A DNA stretch of 64,000 bases from Candidatus Binatia bacterium (GTDB lineage Bacteria; Desulfobacterota; Binatia; Bin18). Below the pieces are notes generated by a model. It made no database searches. It was not told the origin of the DNA and saw only the letters and a program-made list of their open reading frames with translations. Location of the stretch: positions 1-64,000 of the forward strand of contig JAJDTY010000042.1 of assembly GCA_022826945.1 (NCBI GenBank). Reading direction: 5' to 3'. Below, piece by piece: positions 8,755 through 21,882 of the stretch (position 1 is its first letter; every line of letters starts with the position of its first letter). Both the position numbers and the translations under genes were made by a program.

Positions 8755-9474
8755 GTGTTACGCACGCCAAAACCCAAGCCCGACCGAACAAAGCAGAGAA
8801 AGGACCCGCCGATTGCCCATCAGGCAACCATCCGGGCGTTTCAACGCCGCCTGATTGCCTGGTATCGCAAGCATGGACGGGACCTGCCCTGGCGCCGGAC
8901 GCGCGATCCCTATGCCATTCTGGTGTCTGAGGTCATGCTGCAGCAAACCCAGGTCCAACGGGCCTTGCTGTATTACGAGAAATTCTTGCAGCAATACCCC
9001 ACGGCAGAGGACCTGGCGCAAGCGCAGGAACCCCAGGTGCGCGAAGCCTGGGACGGTCTGGGGTATTATGCGCGGGCCCGGAATCTGCACAAAGCGACCC
9101 AACAGATTGTCACCCAACATCGGGGTAAATTTCCACGCAACCCGGAAGAACTGACCAAACTGCCCGGCATCGGCCCGTATACCGCGGGGGCAGTCTCGAG
9201 CTTCGCTTTTCACAAAGACGCCGCCATTCTGGATACCAATGCGGCCCGGGTCCTGCGGCGATTTTTTGGCCTTACCTCCCGGCAGCGTACACCTCGTTTT
9301 CTCTGGACGGTTGCCCGGCAGGTCACCCCCAAGGGGCAGGCTCACATCTTTAATCAGGCCATTATGGATGTGGGCGCGACCATTTGTGTTGCGCGCACCC
9401 CTCGGTGCCGGCAGTGCCCGCTTCGGCCGGTGTGTCGGATGGGAAAGACCACCATCCCGGCGGGTTCGGTTTGA
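8755..9474 (+). CDS. mutY: Short MutY-type A/G-specific adenine glycosylase
   Basis: The enzyme removes adenine mispaired with guanine or 8-oxoguanine. Visible features are the N-terminal PWR and EVMLQQTQV segment with the catalytic glutamate, the helix-hairpin-helix LPGIGPYTAGA followed by the catalytic aspartate in ILDTN, and a C-x6-C-x2-C-x5-C iron-sulfur loop (CVARTPRCRQCPLRPVC). GTG 8755, preceded by AGAGG, gives 239 residues; the frame is open back to 8626 but that part looks non-coding. The chain ends right after the Fe-S loop and has no C-terminal NUDIX-like domain, which classical MutY uses to recognise 8-oxoguanine. It could therefore be a MutY-like variant with different preference. 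Confidence 0.85.
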   Translation: MLRTPKPKPDRTKQRKDPPIAHQATIRAFQRRLIAWYRKHGRDLPWRRTRDPYAILVSEVMLQQTQVQRALLYYEKFLQQYPTAEDLAQAQEPQVREAWDGLGYYARARNLHKATQQIVTQHRGKFPRNPEELTKLPGIGPYTAGAVSSFAFHKDAAILDTNAARVLRRFFGLTSRQRTPRFLWTVARQVTPKGQAHIFNQAIMDVGATICVARTPRCRQCPLRPVCRMGKTTIPAGSV

Positions 9475-9499
9475 CGCTACTGTGGTTCTCCCGTATAGT
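9471..9499 (+). promoter_or_regulatory. Sigma70-like promoter for the kdsB operon
   Basis: TTGACG (9471-9476), a 17-nt spacer and TATAGT (9494-9499) form a near-consensus promoter. The -35 box contains the mutY stop codon (TGA 9472-9474). Predicted start about 9506, giving a leader of about 40 nt before the GTG of kdsB. Confidence 0.65.
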
Positions 9500-9547
9500 G
9501 ATCCCCCGACGGCCCGGCGATGCGGCTGGTCCTGAGGTCTTCCAAGC

Positions 9548-12803
<3,256 letters not shown>

Positions 12804-12912
12804 CAATCGTCCTAGTCATACCGTCCCCATTCGGCGTTTCGTCCTTCAGTGTGCTCTTCTTTGATTCGTTCAGGAGAGGTGATAGGCTGTCCACGGTCGC
12901 TGGAACACGGTC

Positions 12913-13503
12913 ATGAGTCGTCATCAAATCCGCTTCATACTGGGCATTACGGTGCTCGGGATCATCCTTATTCTGGGTTATCTCAGCTCTCAGGTGGGAA
13001 AAGATCCGGCGACCACGCGTCTCATCGACGAACTCTCGACCCCGGGCGTGACCGAAGAGACGATGGTCCAACGCATGACGGAGTTCCGACGGGTCAAGAT
13101 GGAGGACGGCAAAAAAGTGTGGGAAATTGTGGCCCGGCAGGCGCGCTATTTTGCCGACACCAATGCCGTCGTCATTGACACTCCCGAGGTTTCGCTCTAT
13201 TTCGGCGATGGCGAAACGCTCGCATTACGCTGTCAGGAAGGCACAGTCCACCTGGATGGGGAATCAGATTTACTCCACATCGAGCTCCGGGGCAACCTGG
13301 AGATACAGATGGGCGATGTTTCCCTAAAAACCGACCAGGCAACCTACGACCATCAGCAAAACACCATATCCTCGGACGGGGTTATTCACGTTGTTGGTCA
13401 AGGATTTACGCTTGAAGGCAAAGGCTATACGGTCGCCGTTGATACCAAGCAACTGACCCTGAATGCAGAAGTCTATACGACGGTGACACGGGAGTCCGGA
13501 TAA
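12913..13503 (+). CDS. lptC: LPS export protein LptC
   Basis: A 196-residue bitopic inner-membrane protein with one N-terminal helix (about residues 7-27) and a periplasmic beta-jellyroll. It takes LPS from LptBFG and passes it to LptA. The FRRVKMEDGKKVWEIVARQARYF segment at the start of the fold is typical, and sequence similarity otherwise is low, as usual for LptC. A 109-bp gap separates it from kdsA, where kdsC would commonly be found. The stop and the lptA start share one base (TAATG). Confidence 0.85.
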   Translation: MSRHQIRFILGITVLGIILILGYLSSQVGKDPATTRLIDELSTPGVTEETMVQRMTEFRRVKMEDGKKVWEIVARQARYFADTNAVVIDTPEVSLYFGDGETLALRCQEGTVHLDGESDLLHIELRGNLEIQMGDVSLKTDQATYDHQQNTISSDGVIHVVGQGFTLEGKGYTVAVDTKQLTLNAEVYTTVTRESG

Positions 13504-14096
13504 TGCGCTCAACATTGGTGGGGACTGGCTGGGTGGTCTTTCCCTCAATCCTTGTCATCCCCTTGTTCTTGTCTCCGTTGACGCTGGCAGCCGAAGACTC
13601 TCAACAAGGCTCGACCGACCGCACGGTTCAAGATTCGGCCGCGACCTTTGCAGATTCCCTGTCACTCACCTCGCGGAAAGACCCCATTCATATTCGCTCG
13701 CATGACCTCGAATTCTTCTATGAAGAGAAGCGTATCCAGTATCGCGGGAATGTGGTGGTGACCCAGGGTGATATGACATTAAAGAGCGATCGGCTGACTG
13801 TGCTGTATGAAGACCCCGCACCGGCAGCCGAAAATACCTCGGCTCAGCAACGGCTCAAACATATTGTTGCCGAGGGGAGGGTCGAAATTACCTCCGGCGA
13901 ACGACGCGCCACAAGCCGTAAAGCGGTTTTTAATCAGAAAAAACGCACGGTCACGCTCAGGGGAAACGCGGTTCTTCAGGAGGGCTCCAACCAAGTCAAG
14001 GGAGATATCGTGACCGTTTTTCTGGACGAGAATCGCAGCATTGTGAAGGGCGGAAAGGGAAAGCGGCAGGCCCATATGGTCCTTATTCCCGACTAG
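13503..14096 (+). CDS. lptA: Periplasmic LPS-binding bridge protein LptA
   Basis: A 197-residue OstA/LptA-fold protein with an N-terminal signal peptide (hydrophobic to about residue 30, ending near LTLAAED). The repeated beta-strand pattern is clear: IHIRSHDLEFFYEEKRIQYRGNV, MTLKSDRLTVLY, and VEITSGERRATSRKAVF. It oligomerises to form the periplasmic bridge carrying LPS from LptC to LptD. It lies between lptC and lptB, as expected. Confidence 0.88.
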   Translation: MRSTLVGTGWVVFPSILVIPLFLSPLTLAAEDSQQGSTDRTVQDSAATFADSLSLTSRKDPIHIRSHDLEFFYEEKRIQYRGNVVVTQGDMTLKSDRLTVLYEDPAPAAENTSAQQRLKHIVAEGRVEITSGERRATSRKAVFNQKKRTVTLRGNAVLQEGSNQVKGDIVTVFLDENRSIVKGGKGKRQAHMVLIPD

Positions 14097-14158
14097 GGCG
14101 CTAGGGGAGCCGCTGCCGCCAGACCGGCCAGAAAGACGTGCAAGGAGAGCACAACGGA

Positions 14159-14890
14159 GTGAGTGAGACGCCAGTCCTCCAAGCCGAAGGCTTGTGGAAA
14201 ACCTATGGGAAACGCGCGGTTCTACGCGACGTCAGCGTGCGCGTCAAAGGTGGCGAGGTAGTAGGCTTACTCGGTCCCAACGGTGCCGGAAAGACAACGA
14301 CCTTTTCGATCATCGTCGGGATTATTCGCCCCGATAAGGGTGAAGTCTACTATAATGATGACGAGATTACGACCTTACCCATGCATAAGCGGGCACGCCG
14401 GGGGGTGACCTATCTGCCCCAAGAGCCGTCGGTTTTCCGAAAATTGACCGTTGCGGAAAATGTGATGGCTATTCTGGAGACCACATCGCTGAACAAGGCG
14501 CAGCGGGAAGAACGCTTGGCTGAGCTACTGGCAGAGTTGGGGATTAGCCACTTGGCGGCCAATCGGGCGGATTCACTCTCTGGAGGAGAGCGACGTCGGG
14601 TCGAGATTTCTCGCGCACTGGTCATGTCGCCGGCCTTTATGCTCCTCGACGAACCCTTTGCCGGAATCGATCCGCTTTCGGTTGTTGATATCCAAGAAAT
14701 CATCATGCAATTACGCGAACGCGGGATCGGAATTCTAGTCACCGATCACAATGTTCGAGAGACGCTAAGCATCTGTGATCGCGCCTATATTCTGAGCGAT
14801 GGCAGTGTGTTTGAGGAAGGAACGCCCCAGGCAATCATGGCGAGCAGCCGGGCCCGAGAGGTCTACCTGGGAGAGCGCTTCCGCCTCTAG
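14159..14890 (+). CDS. lptB: LPS export ABC transporter ATPase LptB
   Basis: The cytosolic ATPase that drives LPS extraction with LptF/LptG. It has Walker A GPNGAGKTT (G39-T47 region), the Q-loop in YLPQEPSVFRKLTV, signature LSGGERRRVEISRAL, Walker B MLLDEPFAGIDP and the switch His in VTDHNV, all typical of LptB. GTG 14159 was preferred because AAGGAG lies 11 nt upstream; GTG 14138 in the same frame is possible but has no ribosome site. lptF/lptG are not in this window. Confidence 0.94.
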   Translation: MSETPVLQAEGLWKTYGKRAVLRDVSVRVKGGEVVGLLGPNGAGKTTTFSIIVGIIRPDKGEVYYNDDEITTLPMHKRARRGVTYLPQEPSVFRKLTVAENVMAILETTSLNKAQREERLAELLAELGISHLAANRADSLSGGERRRVEISRALVMSPAFMLLDEPFAGIDPLSVVDIQEIIMQLRERGIGILVTDHNVRETLSICDRAYILSDGSVFEEGTPQAIMASSRAREVYLGERFRL

Positions 14891-14915
14891 CGACTGAAGA
14901 CAAAGGTAGAGCTGT

Positions 14916-16373
14916 ATGGGGTTAGACCTCAGACTGACTCAAAAATTAACCCAAAAACTGGTAATGACGCCCCAGTTGCGTCAAGCCATCAAAATTCTGC
15001 AACTGCCCCGTGGAGAGTTGGATACGCTTATTGATGAAGAGTTGACGGAGAATCCGGTCATTGAGCGCGTGACCGAGGACGAGGCTATTTTTAACGACGG
15101 CCGCAGCCATGGCGAAGCCCCCCTCCAAACCGCCACCCAAGACGCGAACACGGAAAAGGACCAGATTGACTGGCAGACCTATCTCAGCACCTATAATAAC
15201 AATAATGATATACCGGCTTCTCCTCCGACTGGAGAAGAAGACGCGGATGGTGAGCGTCAAAATGCTCCGGAGGATCGTTTGCCCCGCCCGGAGTCGCTGG
15301 CTGAACATCTCACTTGGCAGCTACGCTTTCACACCCTGACAGCAACAGACGAATATCTCGCCTCTCTGATCATCGGGAATCTGGACGTTGACGGCTATCT
15401 GGAGGCCGATGTCGAGGAGCTCGCAGATAGTGCAGACGCTCGTCCCGAGGCGGTTGAACGGGTGTTGCGGATTGTTCAGTCGTGCGACCCGATTGGAGTC
15501 GGCGCACGAGACCTCCAGGAATGCCTGCTGTTACAACTGCACGCTGCTCAGCACGAGGGAGAGGCGGTTGAAGCATCCTTGCTGCGTTTAACGACAACGA
15601 TCATCCAACACCATCTTCAGACTCTTGAAGGACGGCGGTATGATCGTCTGGCAAAAGCACTCAACGTCCCGACGGAAGAAATTCAGCGGGCGATCAAGCT
15701 CATTACGGCCCTTGAACCCAAACCCGGCCGCAATTACGGTGACGGAGATATCCGCTACGTCACCCCGGATGTGTATGTCCATAAGATCGGAGATGAGTAT
15801 CGGGTGACGCTCAACGAAGAGGGTCTACCGCGTCTCAAGGTGAGTAATGCGTACCGCCATTTACTCGCCCAAGACGGCGAGGCAAAAGAATATGTCCAGG
15901 AGAAACTGCGGGCCGCCGCCTGGCTGATTAAGAGCATTCACCAACGCCAGCGGACCTTGCTCATGGTGGCCGAGAGTCTGGTAAAATTTCAGCAGGATTT
16001 TCTGAATCATGGTATTTCCCATATGCGCCCGCTGGTGTTACGCGATGTTGCGGATGACATCGGCGCGCATGAGTCAACGGTCAGTCGGGCCATCGCGGGG
16101 AAGTATATTGCTACGCCACGTGGGTTGTATCCGCTCAAAAAATTCTTCACCACCGGGCTGAAGAGCCGCTATGGACAAGACGTTTCGGCAGAAAGCGTAA
16201 AGGCCCAAATTCGAGTCCTGATTGAGCAGGAAGATCCGTGCAAACCCCTGAGTGATGAAGAAATTGCAAAAATGCTGTCCCGCAGCCATATCAAGATTGC
16301 CCGCCGGACCGTTGCCAAGTATAGAGAGGGTCTCAATATTCTTTCCTCGGCCAAGCGGAAGTACGCTCGCTAG
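14916..16373 (+). CDS. rpoN: RNA polymerase sigma-54 factor
   Basis: Sigma-54 directs polymerase to -24/-12 promoters that need an enhancer-binding ATPase. The 485-residue protein has the Gln/Leu-rich region I at the N-terminus (LTQKLVMTPQLRQAIKILQL), an acidic middle region II (about 60-125), the core-binding and helix-turn-helix part (STVSRAIAGKYIATPRGLYPLK) and the RpoN box ARRTVAKYRE near the C-terminus. It lies 25 bp after lptB, a very common linkage. Normally hpf follows; here ptsN follows directly. Confidence 0.97.
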   Translation: MGLDLRLTQKLTQKLVMTPQLRQAIKILQLPRGELDTLIDEELTENPVIERVTEDEAIFNDGRSHGEAPLQTATQDANTEKDQIDWQTYLSTYNNNNDIPASPPTGEEDADGERQNAPEDRLPRPESLAEHLTWQLRFHTLTATDEYLASLIIGNLDVDGYLEADVEELADSADARPEAVERVLRIVQSCDPIGVGARDLQECLLLQLHAAQHEGEAVEASLLRLTTTIIQHHLQTLEGRRYDRLAKALNVPTEEIQRAIKLITALEPKPGRNYGDGDIRYVTPDVYVHKIGDEYRVTLNEEGLPRLKVSNAYRHLLAQDGEAKEYVQEKLRAAAWLIKSIHQRQRTLLMVAESLVKFQQDFLNHGISHMRPLVLRDVADDIGAHESTVSRAIAGKYIATPRGLYPLKKFFTTGLKSRYGQDVSAESVKAQIRVLIEQEDPCKPLSDEEIAKMLSRSHIKIARRTVAKYREGLNILSSAKRKYAR

Positions 16374-16406
16374 GCGGCAGTCCCATTTGCAACAAGGAAT
16401 ACTCCC

Positions 16407-16868
16407 ATGCGTGTCGTTGATATCCTCAGCCAAAAATCCATTCTCCCCCAGCTCCAGGGTCGCACAAAGACCGATGTCTTACGTGAACTCGCTCACCACC
16501 TCGCCCAGCACACGCCCGGTGTCGACGCCGAACAGCTAGTCACCGTTCTCCTGGACCGTGAACGTCTCGGCACAACGGCCATTGGTGAAGGCATTGCCAT
16601 CCCGCACGGGAAGTTGTCCGGACTTAAAGATGTCGTCGCCGTTTTTGGCCTAAGTCCGCACGGGGTGGATTGCAGTTCCCTTGATGGCGGGCTGACCCGG
16701 CTGTTCTTTTTGCTGGTTGCGCCAGAGGATTCTGCCGGCGTCCACCTCAAAGCCCTGGCTCGGGTCTCTCGCCTGTTGAAAGACAAGGCGTTTCGAGAGC
16801 GCTTGCTCCAAGGCGGCAGCCAAGCGGATTTACACCGGATGATCTGTGAGGAAGATAACAATCTTTAG
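16407..16868 (+). CDS. ptsN: Nitrogen PTS EIIA component (PtsN)
   Basis: A 153-residue EIIA domain of the mannitol/fructose type with the phosphorylatable H67 in GIAIPHGK and ERLGTTAIGEG before it. The nitrogen PTS relays phosphate from EI-Ntr through an HPr-like protein to PtsN, which regulates K+ transport and other targets. The neighbouring HPr (17767) is the likely donor. It sits between rpoN and rapZ, as in many proteobacteria. Confidence 0.93.
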   Translation: MRVVDILSQKSILPQLQGRTKTDVLRELAHHLAQHTPGVDAEQLVTVLLDRERLGTTAIGEGIAIPHGKLSGLKDVVAVFGLSPHGVDCSSLDGGLTRLFFLLVAPEDSAGVHLKALARVSRLLKDKAFRERLLQGGSQADLHRMICEEDNNL

Positions 16869-16897
16869 TGGGGAGGCAGCACCCGACACGTATAGCC

Positions 16898-17770
16898 ATG
16901 CAGGTCGTTATCGTTACGGGCTTATCAGGCTCGGGAAAAAGTACCGCAATCCGTGTCCTTGAGGATCGTGGGTTCTACTGCATCGATAATCTCCCAGTCA
17001 CCCTCATCCCCCGATTTCTTGAGCTCAGCGAAAATAATCAGGAACACATTGGTCGAGTGGCCCTGGGGATTGATCTGCGCGAGCGTATTTTTCTGCACGA
17101 ATATCCGACAGTCCTCGAAGGGCTGCGCAAGCAGGGCCACCAGATCAAGATTCTGTACTTTGAAGCCAGTGCCGACGTTCTCGTGCGACGTTTTAGCGAA
17201 ACCCGCCGCCCCCACCCTGCTGCCGGAGACGGGGGAGTCCTCCAAGGGATTCGGACCGAAGAGGAACAGCTCGCCGGGCTGCGTGCAGCGGCCGACGTGG
17301 TTATGGACACGTCTTCGTATACTGTGCACGAACTCCGGGAAGCCCTCCTTCAGCAGCTCGAACGCTACCCCCACTCTCAACAGCCCTTGCTCATTACCGT
17401 TGAGTCGTTTGGCTATAAATACGGCATACCCATCGATGCCGATATTATGCTGGACGTCCGTTTTCTGCCCAATCCGTTTTTTGTTGATGCCCTCCGACAC
17501 AAGACCGGCACGGAGCGCGCCATCATCGAATTCGTCCTCGGCCAGAAGGAAACCGTTCTCTTTTTGAGCCAGCTGTCGGCCTTACTTAAATCGACTCTCC
17601 CGCTGTATGCCAGAGAAGGCAAAAGCTATCTCACGCTGGCCATTGGATGTACGGGCGGCCAGCACCGCTCGGTCGTCATCGCCGAAGAAGTGGGCAGACA
17701 GCTCCAAGCGTGGGACTATACCGTTCGTGTTCAGCATCGCGACAGGCAGCGGCAAAGTGCATCGGTATGA
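16898..17770 (+). CDS. rapZ: RapZ-type P-loop nucleotide-binding protein
   Basis: A 290-residue RapZ/YvcJ family protein with Walker A GLSGSGKS (residues 8-15), the DNLP segment, a Walker B-like region, and the C-terminal RNA-binding domain with FLPNPFF and the GCTGGQHRSV motif. In E. coli RapZ guides RNase E to the small RNA GlmZ and controls glucosamine-6-phosphate synthesis; whether that holds here is not known. ATG 16898 gives the usual start; GTG 16868, overlapping the ptsN stop, is an in-frame alternative with 10 more residues. Confidence 0.93.
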   Translation: MQVVIVTGLSGSGKSTAIRVLEDRGFYCIDNLPVTLIPRFLELSENNQEHIGRVALGIDLRERIFLHEYPTVLEGLRKQGHQIKILYFEASADVLVRRFSETRRPHPAAGDGGVLQGIRTEEEQLAGLRAAADVVMDTSSYTVHELREALLQQLERYPHSQQPLLITVESFGYKYGIPIDADIMLDVRFLPNPFFVDALRHKTGTERAIIEFVLGQKETVLFLSQLSALLKSTLPLYAREGKSYLTLAIGCTGGQHRSVVIAEEVGRQLQAWDYTVRVQHRDRQRQSASV

Positions 17771-18042
17771 CATCCCATATCCAAACCCGGCTCACCCTGC
17801 TCAACGCAATGGGCCTACATGCCCGCGCGGCGGCAGCCTTCGTCAAGGCCCTCAAAGGTCTCGAGGTGGAAGTCACCGTCAGCTGGGAAGGACAAACGGC
17901 GAATGGACGCAGCGTCCTCGATCTACTGACCCTGGGCGCCCCGCAGGGCAGCGTCCTTGAGATCCAGATTCAGGGCGACGATGCAGAGAAAGCGCTCTCG
18001 ACCCTCACCCGCCTCGTCGCCGATCGTTTTGACGAAGAGTAA
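17767..18042 (+). CDS. HPr-family phosphocarrier protein
   Basis: A 91-residue HPr with the active-site H18 in MGLHARAAAAFV and a GRSVLDLLTLGA segment at the regulatory Ser region. It carries phosphate from enzyme I to EIIA components, here most likely PtsN. The start overlaps the rapZ stop by 4 nt (ATGA). It could be called ptsH or ptsO (NPr); sequence alone does not decide. No enzyme I gene is found in the window. Confidence 0.9.
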   Translation: MTSHIQTRLTLLNAMGLHARAAAAFVKALKGLEVEVTVSWEGQTANGRSVLDLLTLGAPQGSVLEIQIQGDDAEKALSTLTRLVADRFDEE

Positions 18043-18074
18043 ACGCGCTCTTCCAGACAGCCGATTTCTACCCC

Positions 18075-18103
18075 TTGACGCTCAGAAGGGGATTCTATTA
18101 TAT
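18075..18103 (+). promoter_or_regulatory. Candidate sigma70 promoter for metK
   Basis: TTGACG (18075-18080) is followed after 17 nt by TTATAT (18098-18103), or after 15 nt by TATTAT. It would give a leader of about 40 nt before metK. I looked for a SAM/SAH riboswitch in 18043-18152 and did not find a convincing fold. Confidence 0.45.
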
Positions 18104-18152
18104 GCGCCCAGCCGTTTAGGGGACGGGCAGTATCACGCCAAGGAGAAAGACT

Positions 18153-20638
<2,486 letters not shown>

Positions 20639-20647
20639 GTTCTACCC

Positions 20648-21853
20648 ATGGTCGGTGGGGTGTTTCGGTGGGGACTAGGGGTGGTTCTGCTTGCGAGTGT
20701 GGCCCCTTTCGCCCTTGCCCTCTCCCCGCCCCGTCCCGCTCTTGAAGAAATACGACATACCTCGGTCCCGGATTACACCCGGGTCATTATTACCCTCTCG
20801 GCCCAAGCGGACTATAACCACTTCAGAGTTGCGGCCGACCGGGCGCATGACCGCCCGCCCCGGATTGTCATCGATTTCTCCTCAACGCGCATTGCTCCGC
20901 GCCTGCGGGCGCCCATTCCCGTGGATGACGGCCTGCTCAGACGCATCCGGACGGGCCAGTTTTCGCCAACAACCGCCCGGGTCGTACTCGATCTGGAACA
21001 GATTGAGAGCTATACCGCTTTTCCGCTCTACTCGCCGTATCGCCTCATTATCGATGTCAAAGGCAAGAGTAAGGAAACCGAGGTAGACCAACCATCCGAG
21101 CAAGTCGAAGCGCCCCAGCCATATCGGATTATGATTGACCCCGGGCACGGCGGGCGTGATCCGGGTGCTATCGGCGTTGGCGGCCTCAAGGAGAAAACCG
21201 TAGTCCTGGCCATCAGCAAAAGACTCGGCAAAAAGCTGGAGTCCCGCCTCAAGCTGGAGCCCCGCCGCCCGGTAAAAGTACTCTATACGCGAGAGCGGGA
21301 CGTCTTTATTCCCCTGCCGGAACGCACGGCCAAAGCTAATGCTATGAAGGCCGACCTTTTTATTTCGATTCACGCCAATGCCAGTGAAAATCCTCGCCTC
21401 CAAGGAGTGGAGACTTATTATCTGAACAATACCAATGATCGGGCTACCGAACGACTGGCGAGGCGTGAAAATGGCCTGACGCCACCAGGAGTGGCAAGTC
21501 TTGAAAATGGCTTGGCGCCGGGAAGCGACTTATACTTCATTTTGAGCGACCTCCATCATACCGGGAACGAACCAGAGTCAATTGCCCTTGCTCATGCCCT
21601 CCAGACCTCTATGATGGCCCAGGTTGCCAAACGTCATTCGAAGGTCCGTAACCTTGGGGTAAAAAAAGGACCGTTCTACGTGCTCGTTGGAGCGCATATG
21701 CCGTGCGTATTGGCCGAAGTATCCTTTCTGACGCACCGCGTCCAGGGTCGGCTGCTGCGCTCCTCGGCTTATCGGGAAGCCATAGCGGAAGGACTTTTTC
21801 AAGGGATTGCCCGATTTATCAAAGAAGAGTTGCCACGTATGGAGAGCCTGTGA
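20648..21853 (+). CDS. AMIN-domain N-acetylmuramoyl-L-alanine amidase (AmiC-like)
   Basis: A secreted 401-residue murein hydrolase that cleaves the lactyl-amide bond and helps cell separation. It has a signal peptide (hydrophobic to about residue 25, ALAL), an AMIN domain (about 35-135; RVIITLSAQADYNHF, RIVIDFSSTRI) that targets the septum, and an Amidase_3 domain from about 160. The zinc site is visible: IDPGHGGRDPG, then LKEK, SIHANA, and the catalytic Glu in VLAEVSFLTH. It starts 9 nt after ahcY. Confidence 0.93.
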   Translation: MVGGVFRWGLGVVLLASVAPFALALSPPRPALEEIRHTSVPDYTRVIITLSAQADYNHFRVAADRAHDRPPRIVIDFSSTRIAPRLRAPIPVDDGLLRRIRTGQFSPTTARVVLDLEQIESYTAFPLYSPYRLIIDVKGKSKETEVDQPSEQVEAPQPYRIMIDPGHGGRDPGAIGVGGLKEKTVVLAISKRLGKKLESRLKLEPRRPVKVLYTRERDVFIPLPERTAKANAMKADLFISIHANASENPRLQGVETYYLNNTNDRATERLARRENGLTPPGVASLENGLAPGSDLYFILSDLHHTGNEPESIALAHALQTSMMAQVAKRHSKVRNLGVKKGPFYVLVGAHMPCVLAEVSFLTHRVQGRLLRSSAYREAIAEGLFQGIARFIKEELPRMESL

Positions 21854-21882
21854 GCCCGCCTCGCCAGGAAAGATAGCGTATC

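Noticed and set aside
18043-18152. SAM or SAH riboswitch before metK-ahcY
   Set aside because: The leader is short and I could not find the conserved core of any SAM/SAH class; only a promoter is supported.
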